Assembly (NCBI GenBank): GCA_031556375.1
Contig: JAVBTA010000044.1
Span: forward strand, 1-64,000
DNA from: BNXB01 sp031556375
GTDB taxonomy: Bacteria > Bacteroidota > Bacteroidia > Bacteroidales > Azobacteroidaceae
Length of the DNA: 64,000 nt
Direction of reading: 5' to 3'
The number at the start of each line of letters is the position of its first letter. The first letter of the stretch is position 1. The notes beneath the pieces were generated by a model that had not been told where the DNA came from, did no database searches, and saw only the letters and a program-made list of their open reading frames with translations. The position numbers were made by a program, and so were the translations under genes. Below, piece by piece: positions 35,701 through 43,860 of this stretch.

Positions 35701-36187
35701 TATGCAAAAAGAGATCACGGCTCATCCAATCTGCGGGAATCTCGATATCACGACGATAAACTCCTACCGGATTCTCTTCCGGTAAAACAGGCGGAACAGG
35801 ATTGTAAGTATTGAATTCATAAGGATGGTTTACATAAAAAGCTTCTCCGAACCCCTGAAGCTCCCAGTTACCCGGAACCTGAATATCCGACCATCCGGAA
35901 AGATTCACATTTACATCCGTAATGTTCGCAGGCAATTTTTTATAAGCATCAACAAAGAAAAATTTCCAGGTACCATTAAGCAGATAGTAATACGGACTGT
36001 TTTCATACTTGAGAGTCGATGCATTAGCTGCATTATTATAACTCATAAAGGTAGTCCTCGGAGCCTCCTTATTTACAGCGACGACATTTACGTCCTTCCA
36101 ATAAGGTAATTCCTGTGCATGAAGATTAAATAAAAGCATAAATGCCAAAACAATAGTTATCCCAGCCGATTTTTTCATTAATTTCAT
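32756..36187 (-). CDS. GH2 beta-galactosidase-like enzyme
   Basis: An 1143-residue secreted GH2 enzyme with signal peptide 1-24. LacZ-type five-domain order: sugar-binding domain (about 60-240, NGTWKFFFVD ... DFLRMSGIERDIFIWSQP), Ig-like domain, catalytic barrel (about 350-660), second Ig-like domain and a C-terminal Bgal_small_N sandwich (about 800-1130, LGRGPEENYLDRHKG). Acid/base Glu515 in WSMGNEAGNG and nucleophile Glu581 in SEYSHAMGN. Two oddities: a low-complexity stretch KGALGHEDGGKKGTLGHN near residue 465-483, and a charged insertion (ATESASGALARARRADTRLE) in the C-terminal domain near residue 955. First gene of the minus-strand operon, with -7 TATCTTTG at 36269-36262. Confidence 0.94.
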   Translation of the reverse strand: MKLMKKSAGITIVLAFMLLFNLHAQELPYWKDVNVVAVNKEAPRTTFMSYNNAANASTLKYENSPYYYLLNGTWKFFFVDAYKKLPANITDVNVNLSGWSDIQVPGNWELQGFGEAFYVNHPYEFNTYNPVPPVLPEENPVGVYRRDIEIPADWMSRDLFLHIAGAKSGVYVYLNGKEVGYSEDSKDPAEFLINPYIQAGKNVLTLKIFRWSTGSWLECQDFLRMSGIERDIFIWSQPKTAVQDFRVVSSLDDSYKNGIFKLGVDVKNTTSSAQNTSVKYELLDGNGKIVSSGTKSLSVPQDNSGTVSFDYTLSNVLTWTSEHPNLYKLLITLEQGGKVAEVVPFHVGFRRIEIKESDHIMHVKGRDGNTVERKARLFYVNGQPIKLKGTNIHETIFRGHYIKPEEMKRNFELMKLHNINTVRLSHYPQDRKFYEMCDLYGLYVYDEANIESHGMYYTIHQDDMRKGALGHEDGGKKGTLGHNPDFLKSHLSRITNMFERNKNYPSVTIWSMGNEAGNGYNFYNGYVLLKDLDKDLMKRPVCYERALSEWNTDMIVPQYPSTAEFERQGQTLWDRPYVPSEYSHAMGNSNGNLSDQWEQIYKYPNLQGGYIWEWIDHAVKIKDKKGREIWAYGGDFGENQASDGNFVADGVIGPDQSPHPAMAEVKYAHQNVAFEAVDLNKGEFRMINRFYFSNLRDYTILYKIMENGNILQKGVLAIDLEPQLSRVVTVPVSKIKVKPGSEYFVNFEVRSKNAELLVPADYVVAIEQFKLPLQGEKKDYKASGPQLTTSEAGDNIIVSSSKVNFTFNKKSGLVTSYRVDGQEYFSEGFGIQPNFWRGPNDNDYGSRMPYRLQIWKEASKNFKSQATVAKQGDGVDVNVTYRLPLGNDYIVKYHIYPSGVVNVSVKYTAVTVQGKQLAEAEDEKTATESASGALARARRADTRLEIPRVGVRFRLPAEMNQVQYLGRGPEENYLDRHKGTVIGLYSSTADDMYYPYVRPQENGHHTDTRWVALNMKGGKGLLIEADNTIGFNALRNSVEDFDSQESDADYQWGNKSPEAKANKNYAEAKDFLPKQTHSADIHPRNFVEVCVDMKQCGVAGFNSWGDKPQPKYSIYANEDYNWGFTLVPIAKPQDASAKAGYKY

Positions 36188-36261
36188 AAATCTTTAATAA
36201 TTTTATATCAATTTAAACTGCATATGTAAATAAGATTTACACATTTTTCACTGAACCGGAA

Positions 36262-36269
36262 CAAAGATA
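36262..36269 (-). promoter_or_regulatory. -7 box of the GH2/aminopeptidase/thioredoxin operon
   Basis: CAAAGATA on plus reads TATCTTTG on minus, an exact consensus -7 box 75 bp before the GH2 start. No exact -33 TTTG at 19-21 bp. Confidence 0.5.
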
Positions 36270-36319
36270 CTATTTTATTCGTTATGATGCATATCACATA
36301 TTTTAAATAAAGTAAAAAG

Positions 36320-36967
36320 ATGAAAACATACTATTTATTCATATTATCTGCATTGCTTTTTTTATCATGCGGACAACAATCAAAAAATAAAACAGAGGCC
36401 TCCGACGCTCAAGAAGCAGCTCCAGCCGAAGGGCAGAAATTAATGGTAGACACTGCTGCCTCTTCCATTCATTGGACTGGTTTCAAACCGGGAGGACATC
36501 ATTCAGGAACCTTGGGAATCAAAAGCGGAGAACTTTATATTGAAGGAACAACTTTAAAATCCGGTTCATTCATCCTCGACATGAACGCTATCGTTTGTGA
36601 AGACATAAAAGATGCAGACATGAGTCAGAAATTAGTAGGACACCTGAAAAGCGCAGATTTTTTTGATGTTGAAAAGTATCCGGAAGGCCAGTTTATTATT
36701 ACAGGTTCACAAGAATTATCTAAAGGAACAGACAGTTTGAATGTAAAAATCAGTGGCAACCTGAATTTGAAGGATGTATCAAAAAATATTTCTTTTGATG
36801 CTACAATAAAAAAAGACGGCCATAATTATGTTGCGACAACAGCTCCTTTTTCTATAGATAGAATACAGTGGGGAGTAAATTACGGATCTAAAAATATATT
36901 TAAAGATTTAAAAGATTCCTTTATTAATGATGAGATCGAAATCCGACTGGTTATTATTGCTAACTAA
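36320..36967 (+). CDS. YceI-family lipoprotein
   Basis: A 215-residue lipoprotein: lipobox FLSCG with Cys17, a low-complexity charged linker (QQSKNKTEASDAQEAAPAEG), then the YceI lipocalin-like barrel (DTAASSIHWTGFKPGGHHSGTLGIKSGELYIE, SFILDMNAIVCEDIKD, LVGHLKSADFFDVEKYPEGQFIIT, NLNLKDVSKNISFDATI, FSIDRIQWGVNYGSK). The family binds polyisoprenoids or similar hydrophobic ligands. Monocistronic, divergent from the GH2 operon; no clear -7 box of its own. Confidence 0.93.
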   Translation: MKTYYLFILSALLFLSCGQQSKNKTEASDAQEAAPAEGQKLMVDTAASSIHWTGFKPGGHHSGTLGIKSGELYIEGTTLKSGSFILDMNAIVCEDIKDADMSQKLVGHLKSADFFDVEKYPEGQFIITGSQELSKGTDSLNVKISGNLNLKDVSKNISFDATIKKDGHNYVATTAPFSIDRIQWGVNYGSKNIFKDLKDSFINDEIEIRLVIIAN

Positions 36968-36978
36968 AAATAATCATG

Positions 36979-36986
36979 TATCTTTG
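36979..36986 (+). promoter_or_regulatory. -7 box of the coaX-lptC block
   Basis: TATCTTTG, exact TAnnTTTG match, with ATTG 19 bp upstream (36956-36959) as a near-match to the -33 TTTG. 45 bp before the coaX start. Confidence 0.55.
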
Positions 36987-37030
36987 TCGCTCTGATTTGT
37001 CTGCATATGACAATAAATTAGGTACGACTA

Positions 37031-37756
37031 GTGAATATAGTAATTGATCAAGGAAATACTTCGGCTAAAGTAGCCATGTATGAAAGACGCAAGTTGCATG
37101 CGTCTTTCATATTTAAACCTCTGCAATTAAGTCGGTTGATAAAATTAATCAACGAATTTTCTCCGTCACAGGGCATATTCAGTTCTGTTGCCGACATTAA
37201 TCCGGATATCATCTCTTTTTTAAAAGAAAAACTCAACCGGTTTATTATATTGGATGAAAAAACCCCTGTACCTATAACAATACAATACAAAACTCCACAG
37301 ACTTTAGGACGCGACCGAATTGCCTCTGCAGTAGCCGCTTACAAAAAACATCCAGACCGGAACCTATTGGTTATCGATGCCGGGACAGCAATAACCTACG
37401 ACTTCATACAAGCCGGAGGAATCTATTCTGGAGGAAATATTTCTCCGGGAATGACCATTCGTTTCAAAGCTCTCAACAATTATACCAGACATCTACCTCT
37501 GTTGGATGAGAACGGTGATATTCCCGAACTGGGATCTAATACCGAAACAGCCATCAGATCTGGTGTCGTTAACGGTATTTTAAAAGAAATGAATGCTTAT
37601 ATTGACGAAATAAAAGTAAAATATCCGGATCTTTTGGTTTTTTTAACAGGAGGACACTCTTTTTATTTTGAAACAAAATTAAAAAAATCCATCTTTGCAG
37701 ACGGAAATTTAGTCCTCAATGGATTAAATGAAATCTTGAATTATCAATATGTATAA
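37031..37756 (+). CDS. coaX: Type III pantothenate kinase
   Basis: A 241-residue cytoplasmic kinase for the first step of coenzyme A synthesis, insensitive to feedback inhibition by CoA in characterised members. ASKHA-fold motifs: DQGNTSAK near the N terminus (phosphate loop), TLGRDRIASA, VIDAGTAITYDF, GGNISPGMTIRFKAL and FLTGGHSFYF. The start is the GTG at 37031; no ATG precedes the domain. It overlaps the next gene by 8 bp. Confidence 0.96.
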   Translation: MNIVIDQGNTSAKVAMYERRKLHASFIFKPLQLSRLIKLINEFSPSQGIFSSVADINPDIISFLKEKLNRFIILDEKTPVPITIQYKTPQTLGRDRIASAVAAYKKHPDRNLLVIDAGTAITYDFIQAGGIYSGGNISPGMTIRFKALNNYTRHLPLLDENGDIPELGSNTETAIRSGVVNGILKEMNAYIDEIKVKYPDLLVFLTGGHSFYFETKLKKSIFADGNLVLNGLNEILNYQYV

Positions 37757-39002
37757 AATTAAGACTATTTTATTGCTTGCATGTATAAGCCTCATGCCTG
37801 CTTTTTTACCGGCTCAGAATAATACAAATTCACCGTATTCGCGATATGCCTATGGAGTGCTTTCCGATCAGACATTCGGGGCACAAAGAGCCATGGGTGG
37901 CATTGGCTATGGATTACGTGATCCTAAAATGATCAACCCTCTGAATCCTGCCGCATTTTCCGCAGTAGACTCCATGACATTTATGCTCGACCTGGGAGTA
38001 ACAGGGCAACTCGCATGGTTTGAGGACTCCGGTAATAAAGAAAGTAAATTTAATGGCAATCTAGAATACGTTGCCATGCAATTCCCATTATATAAAAACC
38101 TTGGAATGGGGCTTGGATTCAAACCGGTTTCCTATGTCGGATATAATTATGGGACAACAACCACGAAACCGAATAATTACTTGGTATACACATTATACAA
38201 CGGTGGTGGAGGGCTCAATCAGATATATGGGTCATTCTCATACAATTTATTCAAACGTTTCTCTGTCGGAGCAAACATCGGATACATATTCGGAGATATC
38301 AAGCACTACAGGACGATAACTTCAAACGAAACTTCCGATATGACTACAAGCCTTTCGGATACCTTGCGTTCATCTGGGTTTTCTTATGATCTCGGCATTC
38401 AGTACATACACCCTCTAAACAGTAAATCCCGGATTGTGATTGGAGCTACCTATGCCCCGAAAATAAAATTCAATGGAAAAGAAATGAAAACCGGCATAAC
38501 ATATAATACTTCCGGAGCATCCTCTTCCCAGCGGGAAGTTATTGATGATTACGGGTTTCAGCTGCCCCAGTCATTCGGAATTGGTGCTACATACACCAAG
38601 TTTGATAAATTGACTGTCGGTGCAGACTTTCTTTTGCAACAATGGGCGGATGCCGAATACGAAAGCAAAACAGACACCCTAAGTAACCGCATGAAGATCA
38701 ACGGAGGTTTTGAATACACCCCCGACTCCAGAAGCAAAAGCCTATTTAAACGCACAAAGTACAGAGCAGGGGCTTCTTACTCCGATTCTTATGTTAATGT
38801 ACAAGGTTCCGGGTACAAAGAGTACGGAGCTTCTGTAGGGGTTGGCATACCAATGGTAGATAATAGATCCAGATTGAATATTACATTTGAATATGTCGCT
38901 ATTCGTCCGGAACTAAAAACTCTGATCGATGAACAATACTTTAAATTCACAGTAAGTTATACTTTCAACGAATTGTGGTTCTTCAAGCGAAAACTCCAAT
39001 AA
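37749..39002 (+). CDS. Outer-membrane beta-barrel protein
   Basis: A 417-residue protein with a signal peptide ending near FLPAQ. The mature part begins NTNSPYSRYAYGVLSDQTFGAQRAMGGIGYGLRDPKMINPLNPAAFSAVDSMTFMLDLG and continues as alternating amphipathic strands (KTKYRAGASYSDSYV, RLNITFEYVAIRP, FKFTVSYTFNELWF). This resembles FadL/OmpP1-like barrels conserved downstream of coaX in Bacteroidales, but a specific function is not known. Position between coaX and lptC, with overlaps on both sides (8 and 28 bp), indicates one operon. Confidence 0.85.
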   Translation: MYKIKTILLLACISLMPAFLPAQNNTNSPYSRYAYGVLSDQTFGAQRAMGGIGYGLRDPKMINPLNPAAFSAVDSMTFMLDLGVTGQLAWFEDSGNKESKFNGNLEYVAMQFPLYKNLGMGLGFKPVSYVGYNYGTTTTKPNNYLVYTLYNGGGGLNQIYGSFSYNLFKRFSVGANIGYIFGDIKHYRTITSNETSDMTTSLSDTLRSSGFSYDLGIQYIHPLNSKSRIVIGATYAPKIKFNGKEMKTGITYNTSGASSSQREVIDDYGFQLPQSFGIGATYTKFDKLTVGADFLLQQWADAEYESKTDTLSNRMKINGGFEYTPDSRSKSLFKRTKYRAGASYSDSYVNVQGSGYKEYGASVGVGIPMVDNRSRLNITFEYVAIRPELKTLIDEQYFKFTVSYTFNELWFFKRKLQ

Positions 39003-39616
39003 TATTATTACTTCTGCTATGCTTCCTTTCTGTAGGATGTAGCAAAAAATCGTCATTGGAAACTGTAGTTGTGGACAGCAAGAGACTTCCAATAGCGCAT
39101 ACCGAAGATGAACTATCCCTAATCTCCGATTCAGGGATTACTAGATATCGGCTATCCGCTAAAATCTGGGATGTGTATGTTGACAGTGCATCTGAATCTT
39201 ATTCGTATTTTCCAGAAGGGATATATGTCGAAAAGTTCGATACTTTATTCAACATCGAAGGAAACCTGTCGGCAGATACGGCCTATTATTTCGATAAACA
39301 AAAACTATGGAAAGCCATCGGAAACGTTAAAGTCGTTAATCTTGCCGGTGAAAAATTTGAGACTTCCGAACTATACTTGGATGATAAAGCGGGAAAGATT
39401 TATACCGACAAATTTATCCGGATAGAACGTAGGGGACAGCTACATACGGGTTATGGCTTTCGTTCGAACCAAAGCATGAGTGACTGGGAGATCCTGAATC
39501 ACTCCGGAGAAATTGATATTCCCGAAGAAAATCTCGACTCTACCCGAACCGATAGCATTGGTAACAAAAGTAACAAACCCATTCGGGAGGAAAACGAAAA
39601 ACTCATAAAACGATGA
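38975..39616 (+). CDS. lptC: LPS export periplasmic protein LptC
   Basis: A 213-residue inner-membrane-anchored periplasmic protein, bridging LptB2FG to LptA in LPS transport. The N-terminal segment PIILLLLLCFLSVGCSKK looks like a lipoprotein signal with Cys near residue 22, usual in Bacteroidetes LptC. The beta-jelly-roll follows (ISDSGITRYRLSAKIWDVY, FPEGIYVEKFD, ADTAYYFDKQKLWKAIGNVKVVNLAGEKFETSELYLDDKAGKIYTDKFIRI). It ends with a charged tail. The start codon is GTG at 38975, within the previous gene; the stop overlaps the next start by 4 bp. Confidence 0.88.
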   Translation: MVLQAKTPIILLLLLCFLSVGCSKKSSLETVVVDSKRLPIAHTEDELSLISDSGITRYRLSAKIWDVYVDSASESYSYFPEGIYVEKFDTLFNIEGNLSADTAYYFDKQKLWKAIGNVKVVNLAGEKFETSELYLDDKAGKIYTDKFIRIERRGQLHTGYGFRSNQSMSDWEILNHSGEIDIPEENLDSTRTDSIGNKSNKPIREENEKLIKR

Positions 39617-40497
39617 GTACCTGGATACTTTTTATTTCTACAATCATAATTATTGTTGTAGTTCTTATACTTAAAGAACTTATCCTTAAAATTGTCCTAC
39701 GTTTTTTCAGGATAAAACGCCCATCTTGGAAAAATATAAGTTCACATGGCAGAAGCAGTCTGGATTATTTTATTCAGAAAAGTATCCAGGAAGCTCCTCA
39801 AAATACGGAATTGGACAAAGAAATGATACTATTCCAGAATGCATTGGAATTTTCCAATGTCCGGATCAGAGATTGTGTCGTTCCCCGTACCGAAATTGTA
39901 GCAGTAAGTACCTCTACACCATTAGAAGAACTACTTTCCCGATTTATTGAAACCGGCTTATCGAAAATACTTGTTTTCAAAGAAGACATAGACAACATTA
40001 TCGGATATATTCATTCGTCAGAAATGTTTATCAAACCAAAGGACTGGACAAAAAGTATCATTTCACTACCTTTTGTTCCGGAAAACATGGCAGCCAACAA
40101 GCTGATGAAAAACATGCTGGAAGAAAAACGGAACATTGCAATTGTTGTAGACGAATTTGGCGGGACATCCGGAGTGATTACCCTGGAAGACCTTGTTGAA
40201 GAGATCTTTGGAGAAATTGAAGATGAACACGATCCCCGGAATTTCGTTGTAAAACAAATCAATGAAGATGAATATATTTTGTCCGGACGTGCTGAAATTG
40301 ACCAAATCAATGAAACGTTCTCTCTTAACATCCCGGAATCCGATGAATACCAGACAATTGCAGGATTCATCCTCAATCACACCCAGAGCTTTCCTAAGAT
40401 TAATGAGTTTATTACAATAGATCAATACACCTTTAAAATCATTAAGATGTCGAATACAAAAATAGAACTGGTTAGGCTTAAAATCTGCAAATCATAA
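39613..40497 (+). CDS. CorC/HlyC-type CBS-domain protein lacking DUF21
   Basis: A 294-residue protein with a single N-terminal membrane helix (WILFISTIIIIVVVLILKELIL), a linker (HGRSSLDYFIQ), two CBS domains (VRIRDCVVPRTEIVAVSTSTPLEELLSRF ... KILVFKEDIDNIIGYIHSSEMF; NIAIVVDEFGGTSGVITLEDLVEEIFGEIEDEHD) and a CorC_HlyC domain (EDEYILSGRAEIDQINETFSLNIPESDEYQTIAGFILN). The four-helix DUF21 transport domain found in CNNM/CorC magnesium transporters is missing, so it is unlikely to transport alone. The same short form sits in the coaX-lptC block of other Bacteroidales as far as I recall; it is often annotated hemolysin. Confidence 0.88.
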   Translation: MSTWILFISTIIIIVVVLILKELILKIVLRFFRIKRPSWKNISSHGRSSLDYFIQKSIQEAPQNTELDKEMILFQNALEFSNVRIRDCVVPRTEIVAVSTSTPLEELLSRFIETGLSKILVFKEDIDNIIGYIHSSEMFIKPKDWTKSIISLPFVPENMAANKLMKNMLEEKRNIAIVVDEFGGTSGVITLEDLVEEIFGEIEDEHDPRNFVVKQINEDEYILSGRAEIDQINETFSLNIPESDEYQTIAGFILNHTQSFPKINEFITIDQYTFKIIKMSNTKIELVRLKICKS

Positions 40498-40591
40498 ATT
40501 TTCTCGTAAAATATATGGTTAATAAATCAAAACTTCGTATCTTCGTGCGCAATTTCTACGAAATAAATTAAAAAAACAAATATAAAAATCA

Positions 40592-42718
40592 ATGGCAACG
40601 TTAGAAAAAATCAGGAGTAAAGCAGGTTTACTGGTCGCTGTGGTCGGTATCGCTTTGCTCGCATTCGTTATCGGAGACTTCCTGAAATCGGGATCTACTT
40701 TTTTTCATCAATCCAAAGAAAAAATAGCTATAGTCGATGGAGAAGCTATCTCTATTCAGGATTATCAGGCTAAGGTGGAAGAAATGACCAACGTCTACAA
40801 AAGAAGGACGCAGACAAACAATGTTAACGAAGAGATGCAAAACCAGATCCGGAGCGATGTTTTCGAAACAATGGTAAATGGCATACTATTAAATAGAGAG
40901 ACTGATAAAATTGGCATGACTGTCGGAAAAGACGAACTTTCCGATCTGATTATCGGTGATAACATCTCACCACTGATTCTTCAAATGCCGGATTTTCAAA
41001 ATCCTCAAACAGGAACTTTCGATAAAAATATGTTGTTGCAATTCCTGCAAACCATAGAATCAGATGACCTCAGCGGTTACCCTGCCGAAGCAAAAGCTCA
41101 ATTATTAGAAGCTAAAAACTACTGGTTATTCTGGGAACAAACGATCAAACAACAAAAATTGCAGGCTAAATATTCAAGCCTGTTAGGAAATGCGATCGCT
41201 GTAAATGCTATTGAAGCTAAAAATGCATACGAAGAGAAAAAAATCAGTGTCGGTTTTGAATACGTAGTTCAAAATTACCAATCAGTACCCGATGATCAGG
41301 TGACTGTTTCCGATTCTGAAATCAAAAGTTTATACGAAAAACGAAAAAGTACTTACAAACAAGACAAACAACAAGTTGTAAGCTTTATTTCTGTAGATAT
41401 TGTTCCCAGCAAGGAAGATGCTTCTGCGATATTAAAAGCCGTTACGGATTTGAAACCAGCGTTCGAAAAACCAGATGCAGATGTTGCCGGTTTAGTAAAC
41501 GAAAACTCAGATCTGAAATATATCGATGCATATATGGCGAAATCAGAACTTCGTGACGACATGCAGGCTTTTGTAGAAACTGCAAATGTAAATGACGTTT
41601 CCGAACCGGTACTATCCGGAGGAGCTTATGTTATGTTGAAATTAATAGGAACTACGACAGCTCCTGATTCAATTAAAATCAATCAACTGGTATTGCCAAA
41701 CCTGGATGAAAAAATACTTACTTCTTTAACCGACAGTATAATTGGTGTTATCAAAGGAGGAAAATCATTTGCTGATGTAGCTAAAGAAGAAACTCAAGGC
41801 CGGACTACCGGAGAGCTTAACTACATGACAGAAGCTCAGTTAGTTTCCGCTACTGATGCAAACTTCAAGGATCAAGTATTCTCAGCTCCGGTCGGAGATA
41901 TCTTTGTTGCAAAATCAATTCATGGTTCTCACTTAGTACAGATTGTGGAAAAGACAAAACCTATAACTAAGTATAAAATTGCTGCAATACAAATTGCAGT
42001 TACTCCAAGTTCGGATACATACAGCAAATTATATAACGACTTAAGTACCTATATTTCAAAAAACAACACATTAGATAAATTCAAAACAGCTGCTGCTGAA
42101 AGCGGATACATGGTTGAAAACGAAATACCTGTTTCTGAAAACCAACCGACTTTGGCAAATATCCAGTCTTCACGTCCTGCGATACGTTGGGCTTTCGAAC
42201 ACAAAAAAGGAGAGATTTCTGAAATCTTCGAATGTCAGGATCGTTTTGTCGTTGTTGCTGTAGATGGTAGTCTGAAACCGGGATATCGTCCGTTAGCTTC
42301 CGTTTCTGAAATTTTGAAACGCGAATTGTATAATGATAAAAAAGCGGAAAAGATTATCAGTGATCTGAAAGCAAAAAACTTTTCTTCTATGAGTGATTAT
42401 GCTGGCGCGATGAATTCCACAGTTAACTCTGTCGAATTTGTAACATTCTCAACTCCAAATATCTCCGGAATTGGTGTTGAACCTATCATTAATGCAAAAG
42501 CTCCTTTAGCTGAAGTAGGAAAAATAACAGAACCATTGAAAGGAAAAGCCGGTGTTTTTGTATTAAACATCACCAGCAAAAATGCAGCCGAAGCTCCTTA
42601 CAATGCAGAAATCGAAAAACAATCTCTTATGTCAACAAATATGTACAGGATGTACTCATTTCTACCGGCATTGAGGGATAAAGCTAAAGTCGAAGACAAT
42701 AGAATCAGATTTTATTGA
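40592..42718 (+). CDS. PpiD/SurA-like peptidylprolyl isomerase
   Basis: A 708-residue inner-membrane-anchored periplasmic chaperone. N-terminal helix AGLLVAVVGIALLAFVIGDFL (about residues 11-31), SurA_N-like helical domain (VDGEAISIQDYQAKVEEMTNVYKRR), a central parvulin-type PPIase region (about 340-470: GGKSFADVAKEETQGRTTGELNYMTEAQLVSATDANFKDQVFSAPVGDIFVAKSIHGSHLVQIVEKTKP) and a C-terminal PPIase-like domain that looks degenerate. It assists folding of outer-membrane proteins. TATCTTCG (40539-40546) is a near-match -7 box. Followed by an unusual repeat hairpin. Confidence 0.92.
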   Translation: MATLEKIRSKAGLLVAVVGIALLAFVIGDFLKSGSTFFHQSKEKIAIVDGEAISIQDYQAKVEEMTNVYKRRTQTNNVNEEMQNQIRSDVFETMVNGILLNRETDKIGMTVGKDELSDLIIGDNISPLILQMPDFQNPQTGTFDKNMLLQFLQTIESDDLSGYPAEAKAQLLEAKNYWLFWEQTIKQQKLQAKYSSLLGNAIAVNAIEAKNAYEEKKISVGFEYVVQNYQSVPDDQVTVSDSEIKSLYEKRKSTYKQDKQQVVSFISVDIVPSKEDASAILKAVTDLKPAFEKPDADVAGLVNENSDLKYIDAYMAKSELRDDMQAFVETANVNDVSEPVLSGGAYVMLKLIGTTTAPDSIKINQLVLPNLDEKILTSLTDSIIGVIKGGKSFADVAKEETQGRTTGELNYMTEAQLVSATDANFKDQVFSAPVGDIFVAKSIHGSHLVQIVEKTKPITKYKIAAIQIAVTPSSDTYSKLYNDLSTYISKNNTLDKFKTAAAESGYMVENEIPVSENQPTLANIQSSRPAIRWAFEHKKGEISEIFECQDRFVVVAVDGSLKPGYRPLASVSEILKRELYNDKKAEKIISDLKAKNFSSMSDYAGAMNSTVNSVEFVTFSTPNISGIGVEPIINAKAPLAEVGKITEPLKGKAGVFVLNITSKNAAEAPYNAEIEKQSLMSTNMYRMYSFLPALRDKAKVEDNRIRFY

Positions 42719-42802
42719 TAATAAGACCGTAAGATAGTAAGGTAATAAGACCGTAAGATAGTGAAATCTAAATCTTACGGTCTTATTACCTTACGGTCTT
42801 AC
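42719..42802 (+). repeat. Tandem and inverted repeat cluster forming a 23-bp hairpin
   Basis: TAATAAGACCGTAAGATAGT occurs at 42719-42738 and again at 42743-42762. The second copy region 42737-42759 is a perfect 23-bp inverted repeat of 42772-42794 (12-nt loop), and a further partial inverted copy runs to 42802. It begins one base after the foldase stop codon and ends 20 bp before rlmN. It can act as a strong terminator or RNA-stabilising hairpin. Confidence 0.75.
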
Positions 42803-42821
42803 CTATTTACAGTCTTTATTT

Positions 42822-43856
42822 ATGGATAGATTGCTTGGTAAAACACTGGAAGAACTCAAACAGATTGTCTCTGATTTGAGGATGCCGATTTTTACTGCAA
42901 AACAAATCTCAGACTGGTTATACAAAAAAAAGATAACCGGTATTGACGAAATGAGTAATCTATCGAATCAAAACCGGGAAAAGCTTAAAGAACGGTTCAT
43001 TGTTGGCGTTGAAACTCCCACACAAAAGCAGGAATCCAAAGATGGAACAATAAAATATTTGTTTAATACAACAACCGGACATTCTGTAGAAACAGTTTAT
43101 ATTCCAGACGATGACAGAGCAACTCTTTGCGTTTCATCCCAGATAGGTTGCAAAATGAATTGTCTATTCTGTATGACCGGGAAACAAGGTTTTTCAGGAA
43201 ACCTTACTGCTAACGAAATCATAAATCAAATACAATCGGTTCCTGAGAATTCGAAACTCACCAACATTGTATTTATGGGCATGGGAGAACCTCTGGATAA
43301 TACTGACGAAGTTTTTAAGGCTTTGGAAATCCTCACTTCAGATTACGGTTATGCCTGGAGTCCGAAACGAATAACAGTTTCGTCGGTGGGCATTATTCCC
43401 AGCCTAAAACGTTTTATTGAAGAAAGCCAATGCCATTTAGCTATCAGCATTCACTCACCATACGAAGATGAAAGAAAAGCGCTCATGCCGGTAGAAAAAG
43501 CATACCCAATCAGTCAGGTACTGGACTTGATACAAAGATATGATTTTTCACATCAACGCAGGGTCTCTTTTGAGTACATCATGTTCAAAGGATTGAATGA
43601 TGACCTGGAACATGCCAAAGACCTGGCAAAACTCCTTCGAGGAATTCCTTGCAGGGTCAATCTCATCAGATACCATGCTATTCCTGATGTAGATCTGAAA
43701 AGTTCGGATATGACCGTTATGCCTGCTTTCAGAGATTATTTATCTTCAAAAGGAATCACCTGTACAATAAGGTCTTCCAGAGGAGAAGATATTTTAGCTG
43801 CCTGCGGAATGCTTTCCACAAAAGAAAGTAGTATCTTTGTAAAAAAAATGACATAA
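42822..43856 (+). CDS. rlmN: Dual-specificity 23S rRNA/tRNA methyltransferase RlmN
   Basis: A 344-residue radical-SAM enzyme that methylates C2 of A2503 in 23S rRNA and A37 of some tRNAs. Cluster-binding CKMNCLFC with Cys110, Cys114 and Cys117; a helical N-terminal RNA-binding domain (KQISDWLYKKKITGIDEMSNLS); VFMGMGEPLDN and SSVGIIPSL for SAM binding; C-terminal GEDILAACGM containing the cysteine that carries the methyl group. Full length. PdxA starts 4 bp downstream. Confidence 0.97.
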   Translation: MDRLLGKTLEELKQIVSDLRMPIFTAKQISDWLYKKKITGIDEMSNLSNQNREKLKERFIVGVETPTQKQESKDGTIKYLFNTTTGHSVETVYIPDDDRATLCVSSQIGCKMNCLFCMTGKQGFSGNLTANEIINQIQSVPENSKLTNIVFMGMGEPLDNTDEVFKALEILTSDYGYAWSPKRITVSSVGIIPSLKRFIEESQCHLAISIHSPYEDERKALMPVEKAYPISQVLDLIQRYDFSHQRRVSFEYIMFKGLNDDLEHAKDLAKLLRGIPCRVNLIRYHAIPDVDLKSSDMTVMPAFRDYLSSKGITCTIRSSRGEDILAACGMLSTKESSIFVKKMT

Positions 43857-43860
43857 TCAT

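Noticed and set aside
42719..42802. CRISPR-like short repeats
   Set aside because: Only two direct copies with a 4-bp gap and inverted copies; there are no unique spacers and no cas genes.
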